A stretch of DNA of 64,000 nucleotides from Niabella insulamsoli (GTDB lineage: Bacteria > Bacteroidota > Bacteroidia > Chitinophagales > Chitinophagaceae). The position numbers and the translations under genes are program-made. The stretch lies in NCBI RefSeq assembly GCF_039652435.2, contig NZ_CP190246.1, positions 2,728,001 to 2,792,000 of the forward strand, in the 5' to 3' direction. The notes below the pieces were generated by a model, which saw nothing but the letters and a program-made list of their open reading frames with translations, did no database searches and had not been told where the DNA came from. Shown here in pieces: positions 28,564 to 36,647 of the stretch (the first letter of the stretch is position 1; each line of letters begins with the position of its first letter).

Positions 28564-29553
28564 TCAACCCAGATCAATGCTGGTATTATCGCCAATATTC
28601 AGGCTTCTGGACTCTCCTTTTAAACTGGTGTCGCTGCCAATTAAAGAATCTTCCAAAACGATATCGAACAAATTGCTGTAGGCGCCTACTATAGAATTTT
28701 TCACAATAGACTGCGTCATGGATGTGCACTCGCCGAGCGTAACATTGGGGCCTACAATGCTGTTTTCAATATGACATCCTTTACCAATGCTTACAGGCGG
28801 AATAATAACCGTATTGGGATAAAGATCGGAATTGACTTCAGCGCCAAATTTTTTGAGTAAGGTAGCATTCGAACGCAACAACGTTTCCTTGTTGCCGGCA
28901 TCAAACCAGTTATCCACTTTAAAAGAATGAAAAGCCACACCCTTGTCGAGCATACATTTGATGGCGTCTGTGATGCTGAATTCACCGTGAGCCAGCAGGC
29001 CTTCGCCTATATTTTTTTCAAGACAATCGAAAAGAATATCCGTTTCCACAATTTTATAAATCCCTACCATCGCCAGGTTTGACTTGGGAATATTGGGTTT
29101 TTCTATGACCGATTCGATAATACCGTTTTCATCTATTTCAGCAACTCCAAAATCTTTGGGATTATCGACCTTGCGCACACCAATCATGGACCCCTCGCTC
29201 CGCAGCACTTCGGACACATCATACTCACAAATGGTATCACCCAGCGTTATCAGTACTTCATCCCCTTTTACCACGTCTTTGGTCAGACTGATGGCATGGC
29301 CAACGCCCTTCCTGTCTTCCTGGCCAACAAAATGGGCCACTATATCACTATGCTTATCTTTTACATAATGATAAATTTTATCGCCCAAATATCCAATAAT
29401 GAAAATAAACTCGTCAACGCCGGCCTGCTGCAATTGGTCAATAATAATGCTCAGCACAGTTTTATCCGCCAGCGGAATTAAAGCCTTTGGCTGTGTATAA
29501 CTATGCGGCCTTAATTTAGTTCCGGTACCCGCAACGGGAATGATTGCCTTCAT
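28564..29553 (-). CDS. Sugar-phosphate nucleotidyltransferase
   Basis: This protein of about 329 residues has the nucleotidyltransferase signature at its start (AIIPVAGTGTKLRPHSYTQPK), with the conserved Pro-Lys of the sugar-phosphate pocket. The LITLGDTICEYD stretch provides the metal-binding Asp. A C-terminal left-handed beta-helix region (about 240-329, with IPPVSIGKGCHIENSIVGPN-type hexapeptide repeats, IENSIVGPNVTLGE) suggests oligomer formation or acyltransferase-like regulation. Members activate glucose-1-phosphate or similar sugars for cell-envelope polysaccharides. I prefer ATG at 29553 over the TTG at 29562. Confidence 0.88.
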   Translation of the reverse strand: MKAIIPVAGTGTKLRPHSYTQPKALIPLADKTVLSIIIDQLQQAGVDEFIFIIGYLGDKIYHYVKDKHSDIVAHFVGQEDRKGVGHAISLTKDVVKGDEVLITLGDTICEYDVSEVLRSEGSMIGVRKVDNPKDFGVAEIDENGIIESVIEKPNIPKSNLAMVGIYKIVETDILFDCLEKNIGEGLLAHGEFSITDAIKCMLDKGVAFHSFKVDNWFDAGNKETLLRSNATLLKKFGAEVNSDLYPNTVIIPPVSIGKGCHIENSIVGPNVTLGECTSMTQSIVKNSIVGAYSNLFDIVLEDSLIGSDTSLKGESRSLNIGDNTSIDLG

Positions 29554-29754
29554 ATAGAACAAATCCCAAAAAGGATATAGTTTAGAATATGTTGTAAAAA
29601 AAGTGAAGGTAAGTAAAAAAAGAAAATCTAACCAAGGAATCGATGTTCCGACTTATTTATTGATTGAAGCCAATGGCCGAGCCCGCAAATGAAGCGTTTT
29701 TTAGAACAACATCACCCTGTTACAAAAAATTTCAGATAAAAAATCGTAGAACCG

Positions 29755-29762
29755 TAATTTTG
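29755..29762 (+). promoter_or_regulatory. -7 element abutting the glyA start (TAATTTTG)
   Basis: TAATTTTG matches TAnnTTTG fully and ends 4 bases before the glyA ATG at 29767. This predicts a leaderless or nearly leaderless mRNA. Confidence 0.55.
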
Positions 29763-29766
29763 CGCC

Positions 29767-31047
29767 ATGCAAAACGATACGATCCTCTTTGAACTGCTCA
29801 ATAAAGAATTAGAGCGCCAACGCAACGATATTGAATTAATCGCTTCAGAAAACTTTGTTTCCCTGCAAGTGTTGAAAGCCATGGGCAGTGTGCCTGCTAA
29901 TAAATATGCCGAAGGCTATCCCGGCAAAAGGTATTATGGCGGCTGCGAAGTTGTAGATGAAATTGAAAACCTGGCCATCGACCGCCTGAAACAGGTGTTT
30001 AATTTAAGCTGGGCCAACGTGCAACCCCACAGCGGCGCCCAGGCGAATGCGGCCGTTTTTATGGCGGTGTTAAAACCCGGCGATACAATTATGGGGCTCG
30101 ATCTCAGCATGGGCGGCCATCTTACACATGGCAGTCCCGCCAACTTCAGCGGCAAACATTATAATGTTATTTCTTACGGTGTTAATAAAGAAACAGGCCT
30201 TGTAGAATATGATGATTTGGAGAAAAAAGCGCTTGCGGAAAAACCAAAAATGATCATTTGTGGCGCTTCCGCTTACAGTCGCGACTGGGACTATGCACGC
30301 ATTCGCGCTGTGGCTGACAAGATCGGCGCTATTGTAATGGCCGATATCGCGCACCCCGCCGGCCTGATCGCAAAAGGTTTATTGAATGATCCGTTTGATC
30401 ACTGCCATATTATCACCAGCACTACGCACAAAACCCTGCGCGGCCCCCGCGGCGGCGTGATCATGATCCGCCATGATTTTGAAAATCCATGGGGATTAAA
30501 AGATCCAAAAGGGAATACCAGAATGATGAGCCAGCTGTTGGACCTCGCCGTTTTCCCCGGCATCCAGGGCGGGCCGCTCGAGCACATTATTGCCGCAAAA
30601 GCGGTGGCTTTTGGCGAAATACTTGACGAAAGTTTTGAAACCTATGCGAAGCAGGTGGTAAGCAACGCGCAGGCGATGGCAAAGGCGTTTGTTGAAAAAG
30701 ATTATCATTTGATCAGCGGCGGCACCGATAACCACCTGATGCTCATCGATCTGAGAAACAAAAACATTACCGGTAAAAAAGCTCAGGAAACATTAGACAA
30801 AGCTTTCATAACTTTGAATAAGAACGCGGTACCTTTCGACGACAAATCACCTTTCGTTACTTCGGGCATCAGAGTGGGCGTGCCCGCGGTTACTTCGCGC
30901 GGGTTAAAAGAAGCGGATGTTATTCAGGTGGTAGATTTGATCGATAAAGTGTTGACAAAGGCGGATGATGAAAAACTCATTGCTGAGGTGCGGGAAGATG
31001 TAAAATCGTTCATGAAGCAGTTCCCGCTTTATCCGGAATTAGGCTAA
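29767..31047 (+). CDS. glyA: Serine hydroxymethyltransferase
   Basis: This 426-residue PLP enzyme interconverts serine and glycine while loading one-carbon units on tetrahydrofolate. The PLP lysine is Lys222 in the STTHKTLRGPRGG motif. Other conserved stretches are ELIASENFVS near residue 23, YAEGYPGKRYYGG near 48, and VQPHSGAQAN near 85. The length is normal and there is no signal peptide. The gene begins 204 bases from the divergent nucleotidyltransferase gene and is followed by a small membrane-protein gene. Confidence 0.97.
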   Translation: MQNDTILFELLNKELERQRNDIELIASENFVSLQVLKAMGSVPANKYAEGYPGKRYYGGCEVVDEIENLAIDRLKQVFNLSWANVQPHSGAQANAAVFMAVLKPGDTIMGLDLSMGGHLTHGSPANFSGKHYNVISYGVNKETGLVEYDDLEKKALAEKPKMIICGASAYSRDWDYARIRAVADKIGAIVMADIAHPAGLIAKGLLNDPFDHCHIITSTTHKTLRGPRGGVIMIRHDFENPWGLKDPKGNTRMMSQLLDLAVFPGIQGGPLEHIIAAKAVAFGEILDESFETYAKQVVSNAQAMAKAFVEKDYHLISGGTDNHLMLIDLRNKNITGKKAQETLDKAFITLNKNAVPFDDKSPFVTSGIRVGVPAVTSRGLKEADVIQVVDLIDKVLTKADDEKLIAEVREDVKSFMKQFPLYPELG

Positions 31048-31130
31048 TATTATGAAAAGCTTTTTGCTAACTTGCCCTACGGGCGTTGTTTTTAACTTTT
31101 CGGAAAAAAATCGATTCAACTAAAACAAAC

Positions 31131-31550
31131 ATGATTCAAAGAAAACAAACACTTTGGTTGCTGCTTTCTGCTATCAGCAGCGGGCTAACATTCAAATTCC
31201 CGTTCTATAGCGGCGTGGTGGCGCCCGGTGTAACCAACGTAACAGGGCGCGAGTTGTCCGCAGTAGATAATATACCTTTAATATTGCTTACGGCAGTAAT
31301 TACGATCTTATCGTTAGCCACCATCTTTTTGTTTAAAGACAGGAGCAGGCAATTATTGTTTTGTGTGCTTGGCGTTATAGGTTCCATTGGACTTATTGCA
31401 CTTTACTGGATGTATAGCAGAGGGTTTACCACCGGCAATTTCGCATTAACGGCGTTGCTATCGCTGCTGACGGTAATTGGCTTTTTCTTTGCCATCGGGG
31501 GGATCAGGAAAGATCAAAAACTGATCAAAGACCTGAACCGGCTGAGATAG
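31131..31550 (+). CDS. DUF4293-like small membrane protein
   Basis: From the ATG at 31131 the product has 139 residues (IQRKQTLWLLLSAI...). An upstream in-frame start at 31086 would add a non-conserved leader. It has four hydrophobic helices, at about 6-20, 48-65, 76-93 and 100-120, and the charged C-terminus KDQKLIKDLNRLR. The opening motif M-I-Q-R-x-Q-T-x-[WF]-L and four-helix layout are those of the DUF4293 family, widespread in Bacteroidota and often next to housekeeping genes. Function is unknown. A strong terminator follows. Confidence 0.8.
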   Translation: MIQRKQTLWLLLSAISSGLTFKFPFYSGVVAPGVTNVTGRELSAVDNIPLILLTAVITILSLATIFLFKDRSRQLLFCVLGVIGSIGLIALYWMYSRGFTTGNFALTALLSLLTVIGFFFAIGGIRKDQKLIKDLNRLR

Positions 31551-31569
31551 ACTAACAATTTGTTATTTT

Positions 31570-31602
31570 AAAAATGCGAAGCAAAATTAGCTTCGCATTT
31601 TT
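31570..31602 (+). terminator. Intrinsic terminator after the DUF4293 gene
   Basis: AAAAATGCGAAGC and GCTTCGCATTTTT form a perfect 13-bp stem around a 7-base loop; the T-run is part of the right arm. It ends 23 bases before the aguB -7 box. Confidence 0.9.
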
Positions 31603-31624
31603 CGTATAAGCCTCGCTTTTAAAG

Positions 31625-31632
31625 TACCTTTG
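31625..31632 (+). promoter_or_regulatory. -7 element of the aguB-aguA unit (TACCTTTG)
   Basis: TACCTTTG is the most frequent form of the Bacteroidota -7 consensus. It stands 19 bases before the aguB ATG and just after the preceding terminator, which marks the start of a new transcription unit. Confidence 0.7.
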
Positions 31633-31651
31633 CGCCTTTATACCCAACGTT

Positions 31652-32530
31652 ATGTCAAAAGTAAAAATAGGAATGGTGCAAATGAGTTGTTCCGATAATA
31701 AAAAGGACAATCTTGATAAAGCCATCCAAAAAATAAAAGAAGCCGCCGCACAGGGCGCTCAAATTGTTTGCCTGCAGGAATTATTTACTTCTTTATACTT
31801 CTGTGATATTGAAAGCTACGACAATTTCAAACTTGCTGAACCCATTCCCGGTCCATCAACTGATGCCTTACAGCAGGTAGCGAAAGAAACTGGTGTGGTA
31901 ATCATTGCCTCTCTTTTTGAAAAAAGAGCCGAAGGCTTGTATCACAATACCACGGCGGTTTTAGATGCCGACGGCGCTTATTTGGGTAAGTACCGAAAAA
32001 TGCACATACCCGACGACCCGGCCTACTACGAAAAATTTTATTTCACGCCCGGCGATCTGGGCTACAAGGTATTTAAAACCAAATTTGCTACCATTGGCGT
32101 TCTCATTTGCTGGGACCAATGGTATCCTGAGGCAGCTCGCATTACGTCCTTAATGGGCGCCGAAATCCTGTTTTACCCCACTGCCATTGGATGGGCAACC
32201 GACCAGGACGAAGAGACCAATAAAGATCAATACGAGGCCTGGCAAACCATTCAGCGATCTCATGCTGTGGCCAATGGCATTCCGGTGGTGAGTGTTAACC
32301 GCGTGGGTTTTGAGCAGGACGGCGCCATGAAATTCTGGGGTGGAAGTTTTGCAACAAACGGGCAGGGTAAAATTCTTTACCTGGCTTCTCACGAAAAAGA
32401 AGAAACAAAAGTGGTGGAGCTGAATCTTAAAGAGGCCGACAGCTTCAGAATGCACTGGCCTTTTTTAAGAGACCGGCGCATCGATTCTTACCAGCCGATA
32501 ACGCGGCGGTTTATCGACGCGGAGCAATAG
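31652..32530 (+). CDS. aguB: N-carbamoylputrescine amidase
   Basis: This 292-residue nitrilase-superfamily enzyme hydrolyses N-carbamoylputrescine to putrescine, CO2 and ammonia. The catalytic triad is complete: Glu43 (LQELF), Lys116 (YRKMHIP) and Cys153 (LICWDQWYPE). The FYFTPGDLGYKVFKT stretch and the Cys-Trp-Asp-Gln environment are typical of AguB rather than general omega-amidases. The agmatine deiminase gene follows 88 bases downstream, completing the agmatine-to-putrescine route. Confidence 0.94.
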   Translation: MSKVKIGMVQMSCSDNKKDNLDKAIQKIKEAAAQGAQIVCLQELFTSLYFCDIESYDNFKLAEPIPGPSTDALQQVAKETGVVIIASLFEKRAEGLYHNTTAVLDADGAYLGKYRKMHIPDDPAYYEKFYFTPGDLGYKVFKTKFATIGVLICWDQWYPEAARITSLMGAEILFYPTAIGWATDQDEETNKDQYEAWQTIQRSHAVANGIPVVSVNRVGFEQDGAMKFWGGSFATNGQGKILYLASHEKEETKVVELNLKEADSFRMHWPFLRDRRIDSYQPITRRFIDAEQ

Positions 32531-32618
32531 CTTTCTTTTACGCATAAGTTTCAAAAAATTTAAGCCATAGCCTCGCTTTCGGCGAAGCGTTTATGTGGCA
32601 ATTAAACCCTAATTATAA

Positions 32619-33704
32619 ATGTTGAATTCCAATTCATTAACTGCAAACCTTTCTGAAAACCAGGCTTTTCCCGCCGCCTCAGGATATTTTTTCCCTGCGG
32701 AATGGCACCCCCACGAGGCCACCTGGCTAAGCTGGCCTCATAAGGAAGCTTCATGGCCGGGAAAGCTTCAAACCATTTATCCCTATTACGCTCATTTTAT
32801 CAAAGAACTCGCCAAAGGCGAAATTGTGAGAATCAATGTAGAAGACGATAAAATGAAATCCTTTGCGCTGAAACACTTGCAAAAACAGGGCGCAGACCTG
32901 ACGCGTATAGCGTTCTATTTTCATGAAACAAACGACGCCTGGTGCCGCGATCATGGGCCGGCATTCCTCATCAATCCTGCGGCCCAAGACCACAAAAAGG
33001 TCGTGGTAGACTGGGGCTATAATGCTTGGGGTGATAAATATCCTCCCTACGATTTAGATGATATTATCCCAACAAAGATTGCTCAAAAATTGGGCTTGCC
33101 GGTTTTTAATCCCGGCATTGTAATGGAAGGCGGCTCCGTTGAATTTAATGGCGCCGGCACCATTCTCACCTCAAAAGCCTGCCTGTTAAATGAGAATCGA
33201 AACCCCCATTTAAACCAGCAGCAAATCGAAGAATATCTTTATAACTACTACGGGGCTAAGCAAGTGCTGTGGGTGGACGACGGCATCGTCGGGGACGACA
33301 CAGACGGCCATATAGACGACACCGTTCGCTTTGTAAATGAGGACACCGTGCTCACTGTAGTTGAAGAAAACAAAAATGATGACAATTATGGGCTGTTGCA
33401 ATCCAACCTGAAACAACTGCAACAAATGCGCCTTTTAAATGGGAAGCAACTCAATATTGTGGAGTTGCCGATGCCTGATGCAGTGGTGTTCGAAGGGCAA
33501 CGCCTGCCTGCCTCTTATGCTAATTTTTACATCTCTAACCGATCTGTGATTGTGCCTACTTATAGATGCAGCAAAGATGACCAGGCTTTAAAAATTATAC
33601 AGGAACAATTTAAAGATAGAAGCGTAATCGGCATCGACTCTACTGAAATTATTTGGGGGCTGGGCAGCTTTCACTGCCTGAGCCAACAGGAGCCCGCGGT
33701 ATAA
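32619..33704 (+). CDS. aguA: Agmatine deiminase
   Basis: This 361-residue guanidino-group-modifying enzyme converts agmatine to N-carbamoylputrescine and ammonia. Family marks are PAEWHPHEATWLSWPH near residue 27, NDAWCRDHGPAFLI near 107, GGSVEFNG near 168 and DGHIDDTVRFV near 227. The nucleophile is Cys353 in GSFHCLSQQEP at the C-terminus. With aguB just upstream the pair supplies putrescine for polyamine synthesis. An intrinsic terminator follows 18 bases after the stop codon. Confidence 0.95.
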   Translation: MLNSNSLTANLSENQAFPAASGYFFPAEWHPHEATWLSWPHKEASWPGKLQTIYPYYAHFIKELAKGEIVRINVEDDKMKSFALKHLQKQGADLTRIAFYFHETNDAWCRDHGPAFLINPAAQDHKKVVVDWGYNAWGDKYPPYDLDDIIPTKIAQKLGLPVFNPGIVMEGGSVEFNGAGTILTSKACLLNENRNPHLNQQQIEEYLYNYYGAKQVLWVDDGIVGDDTDGHIDDTVRFVNEDTVLTVVEENKNDDNYGLLQSNLKQLQQMRLLNGKQLNIVELPMPDAVVFEGQRLPASYANFYISNRSVIVPTYRCSKDDQALKIIQEQFKDRSVIGIDSTEIIWGLGSFHCLSQQEPAV

Positions 33705-33722
33705 CCCGCTGATTTTTTTAAG

Positions 33723-33749
33723 AAAGGCCGAAGTCACTATCGGCCTTTT
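33723..33749 (+). terminator. Intrinsic terminator of aguBA
   Basis: AAAGGCCGA and TCGGCCTTT make a perfect 9-bp stem with an 8-base loop and a short T-rich tail. Confidence 0.85.
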
Positions 33750-33863
33750 GTCTTTGTAGCCCGTTCCCTAAAATTTAATACTGCTGGCCATTTGCCTGTT
33801 TAAAAAAAAATAGTTATTATGCCAGCTTCGTTTAACAGACCCTTTAATCTAAAATTTTAAAAA

Positions 33864-34940
33864 ATGAATGATTTTTTGAGCACGGAATTTCTTGGCAACC
33901 CTGTATCAAGCTGGCTCCTTGTCATCGGCGGTATCCTGGTTGGCTTTGCGCTCCTTAAGCTTACGAAAGTGTTAGTGTTGAGAAGGCTGCGGAAATTTTC
34001 GTTAAAAACCAAGACCACTATCGATGATTTTCTGCTAAAGATCATTGAAAAAGCCCTGGTGCCGGTTTTATATTTTGTTATCATTTATGCAGGATTGCAA
34101 TATCTCGAACTTTCAGAAAAAGCAACCGACATCGCCAAAGTGGCCATGCTTTTCATTTGTACGTTCTTTGCGCTTCGTTTCATTAATGCAGTGATCGAAT
34201 ATGCGATATTAAATGTATTGAAGCAGCAGGACGACGGCGAGGCTAAACAAAAACAGGCAAAAGGTTTGCTGGTGATTGTGAAAGTAATTGTATGGTTGTT
34301 TGGTATTGTTTTTTTACTCGACAATTTTGGCTACAACATCACAACCATTGTGGCCGGACTGGGTATTGGAGGTATTGCGATTGCCCTGGCCGCGCAAACC
34401 GTATTGGGCGACCTTTTCAGCTATTTCTCCATTTTATTCGACCGGCCTTTCGAGATCGGCGATTTTATTATTGTAGATGACAAACTGGGCGTGGTGGAAT
34501 ATATCGGTATTAAAACCACTCGTTTAAAAAGCATTGAAGGAGATCAGCTAGTTTGCTCAAACAAGGACCTGACCGATTCGCGCATTCACAATTTTAAAAG
34601 AATGGAAAGACGGCGCGTCGTTTTTTCAATCGGCGTGACTTACGGTACATCGCCCCAGGTACTTGAAGCTATTCCCAATATGGTGAAAGCAATAATCGAG
34701 AAAGATGAAAACCTGGTTTTTGATCGCGGGCATTTTACCACTTTTGGCGATTTTAGCCTGAACTTTGAGTTCGTCTATTTTATTCTCACCTCCGATTTTA
34801 ACGCTCACCGCGACGCGCAGCAACGCATTTTTTATGAGATCTATCGGGAATTTGAAGCGAAAGGTATTGAATTTGCGTTCCCAACTCAAACCCTTTTCGT
34901 CAACCAGGAAGGCGACCCGGAGAAAGCGAAGCTCAATTAA
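33864..34940 (+). CDS. MscS-family small-conductance mechanosensitive channel
   Basis: This 358-residue inner-membrane protein has hydrophobic segments at about 13-32, 60-78, 88-108 and 130-150, followed by the pore-lining third MscS helix (TTIVAGLGIGGIAIALAAQTV, split here at about 155-175). The cytoplasmic beta domain starts with LGDLFSYFSILFDRPFEIGD. It should open on membrane tension to release solutes under hypo-osmotic shock. The alanine/glycine-rich pore helix pattern is intact. It converges with alkB; its terminator hairpin lies inside the alkB coding sequence. Confidence 0.92.
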   Translation: MNDFLSTEFLGNPVSSWLLVIGGILVGFALLKLTKVLVLRRLRKFSLKTKTTIDDFLLKIIEKALVPVLYFVIIYAGLQYLELSEKATDIAKVAMLFICTFFALRFINAVIEYAILNVLKQQDDGEAKQKQAKGLLVIVKVIVWLFGIVFLLDNFGYNITTIVAGLGIGGIAIALAAQTVLGDLFSYFSILFDRPFEIGDFIIVDDKLGVVEYIGIKTTRLKSIEGDQLVCSNKDLTDSRIHNFKRMERRRVVFSIGVTYGTSPQVLEAIPNMVKAIIEKDENLVFDRGHFTTFGDFSLNFEFVYFILTSDFNAHRDAQQRIFYEIYREFEAKGIEFAFPTQTLFVNQEGDPEKAKLN

Positions 34941-34942
34941 AA

Positions 34943-35527
34943 TTAGTAGACAATAGTTCTGAACGTAAGGTTGATACGCGGTGTATCAACCTTTTTTGTG
35001 GGCGGCAACCGGTGAAGCCAATGCGTTTGGCAAGCGCCTTTCATGACCAGCAAACTTCCGGTTTCCAACAATGTTGAAACAACGGTTTTGCTGGCTTTGT
35101 GTTTAAAAGAAAATTTGCGGGCAGCGCCGAAACTCATCGAGGCGATGGCGCCATTCCTTTTCAAATCCTTTTCTGCGTCGCTGTGCCAGGCCATGCCCTC
35201 GGAACCATCATGATATAAATTGAGCAGGCATGAATTAAAGCGATCGCCTGTAAGCCGTTCTGCGCTTGCTTTTAAATCGAGCAACGCATCGGTCCACAAC
35301 AAAGCAGTTTTCGTAATTCCTGAATACTTATATTCAAACCGGTCGTCGGCATACCAAGCTACTTTTCTTTTGGTAATGATGCGCTTGCCAAAAATAATGG
35401 CCTCGTCGTTGCGCCAGTCGATTGTGGCCAAAAGTGTGTTGTAGAAATGATTAGCTTCCTCTTCGCTAAAAACCTGGCCGTAATAAAGGGCCTGCCCGTC
35501 AAAAGGCAACACATCAACGGGCTTCAT
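34943..35527 (-). CDS. alkB: AlkB-like Fe(II)/2-oxoglutarate DNA-repair dioxygenase
   Basis: This 194-residue enzyme removes alkyl groups such as 1-methyladenine and 3-methylcytosine from DNA. Iron ligands are His115 and Asp117 (WHSD) and His172 (WLHRLP). The 2-oxoglutarate-binding motif is complete as PRINLTFR (Arg184, Asn186, Arg190). It resembles the ALKBH2-like class common in Bacteroidota. Its start overlaps the end of ada by 14 bases, so it is translationally coupled to the methyl-damage regulator. The last 20 codons contain the palindrome that can terminate mscS transcripts on the opposite strand. Confidence 0.92.
   Translation of the reverse strand: MKPVDVLPFDGQALYYGQVFSEEEANHFYNTLLATIDWRNDEAIIFGKRIITKRKVAWYADDRFEYKYSGITKTALLWTDALLDLKASAERLTGDRFNSCLLNLYHDGSEGMAWHSDAEKDLKRNGAIASMSFGAARKFSFKHKASKTVVSTLLETGSLLVMKGACQTHWLHRLPPTKKVDTPRINLTFRTIVY
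34967..34998 (+). terminator. Intrinsic terminator of the MscS gene, inside alkB coding sequence
   Basis: AAGGTTGATAC (34967-34977) and GTATCAACCTT (34983-34993) form a perfect 11-bp stem with a 5-base loop followed by more T residues on the plus strand, 27 bases after the mscS stop codon. On the minus strand the same bases encode VDTPRIN of the AlkB cofactor-binding motif. Confidence 0.75.
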
Positions 35528-36566
35528 GCAGTATTTTTTTTTCCAGGTCTAATAAATATTTTTTTCGCCACAACCCGCCTGCATACCCCGTCATCGAGCC
35601 ATCGCTTCCAATAACGCGGTGACAGGGAATGATAATGGCTATGCGATTCCGGCCGTTGGCATTGGCCACGGCGCGCACGTTGCCAGGCTTGTTGATTGTC
35701 AAAGCCTGTTCTTTATATGATCTTGTTTGCCCGTAAGGTATAGCCCGAAGCGCCTCCCACACATCTTTTTGAAACGCCGTTCCGACGGGAAAAATCGGTA
35801 CCGTAAAGCCGCGCAGCGCGCCCTCAAAATAGCTTTTCAATTCCACCTCCAATTGCTGAAAATGCTCACTCTCCCCGGCAACGATCCTTGCTTTCATCAG
35901 ATCGGACAAGCCGTTAAGCTTTTCTTCTAGATGTTGCCGGTCAGCAAATTCGAGCAGGCAAATCCCCTCGTCAACCGCGCAGGCTACCAACATTCCCAGC
36001 GGTGTTTCAATCTTTTTGGAATAGATTATCCTTCGGTCCTTTCCGTTTTTTGGCGACACGCCAAAAGCATTTTTAAAAGAATCGCCGAAGCCGCTCAACG
36101 ACTCAAAACCCGTATCAAACGCTGTTGTGGTAACGCTTTCACCGCTTTTAAGTTTTTTGGCGGCTGCGCCCATCCGCATCATACGTTGATAGGCCTGAAA
36201 CGTAATGCCATATTGTTTTAAAAACCAGCGGCGCAACCGGCTCGGTTCAATTCCCCTTTCACTGAGCTGCGCATCTTTTATCTTTTCAAAGGGATCATCC
36301 TGTAGCTGCTGCAAAATTTCTTTGATGGGCTTTGGGATATCATTCAGCGTAGACAACGGTTTACATACCAGGCAGGGCCGGAAACCATTCGTTAAGCATT
36401 CTTTCGACGTATCGAAGAAGATAACATTTTCCTTTTTGGGCTTTTTAGCCGTGCAGGACAGGCGGCAAAAGATACCGGTTGTTTTTACCGCTACAAAAAA
36501 ACGTCCTTCAAACGCAGTATCTTTTGTGATGAAGGCGTTGTACATGATATCATCAGTTAAAATCAT
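35514..36566 (-). CDS. ada: Ada: methyl-responsive transcription activator and O6-methylguanine-DNA methyltransferase
   Basis: This 350-residue protein has three modules. The N-terminal Ada zinc domain has Cys34, Cys38, Cys65 and Cys68 (GIFCRLSC, GFRPCLVC); Cys34 aligns with the methylphosphotriester acceptor. An AraC-type helix-turn-helix follows at about 85-185 (GITFQAYQRMMRMGAAAKKL). The C-terminal alkyltransferase has the PCHRV motif with acceptor Cys315. It repairs alkylated DNA irreversibly and, once methylated, activates the adaptive response. alkB overlaps its 3' end by 14 bases. A consensus -7 box lies 4 bases before the ATG. Confidence 0.95.
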   Translation of the reverse strand: MILTDDIMYNAFITKDTAFEGRFFVAVKTTGIFCRLSCTAKKPKKENVIFFDTSKECLTNGFRPCLVCKPLSTLNDIPKPIKEILQQLQDDPFEKIKDAQLSERGIEPSRLRRWFLKQYGITFQAYQRMMRMGAAAKKLKSGESVTTTAFDTGFESLSGFGDSFKNAFGVSPKNGKDRRIIYSKKIETPLGMLVACAVDEGICLLEFADRQHLEEKLNGLSDLMKARIVAGESEHFQQLEVELKSYFEGALRGFTVPIFPVGTAFQKDVWEALRAIPYGQTRSYKEQALTINKPGNVRAVANANGRNRIAIIIPCHRVIGSDGSMTGYAGGLWRKKYLLDLEKKILHEAR

Positions 36567-36570
36567 ATAA

Positions 36571-36578
36571 CAAAACTA
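36571..36578 (-). promoter_or_regulatory. -7 element abutting the ada start (TAGTTTTG)
   Basis: On the minus strand TAGTTTTG matches TAnnTTTG and ends exactly 4 bases before the ada ATG. It predicts a leaderless ada-alkB mRNA made independently of the upstream uvrA, with only 81 bases between uvrA and ada. Confidence 0.5.
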
Positions 36579-36647
36579 AGCCGTTGCGCCAGCAAAAAAC
36601 AACCGAAAACTGAACAAGGAATTTTAAGTCAAAAAATTATTTCCGTG

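Noticed and set aside
31048..31090. GCCC/GGGC mini-hairpin after glyA as a terminator
   Set aside because: The stem is only four pairs with weak flanking pairs; the strong terminator after the next gene suggests readthrough.
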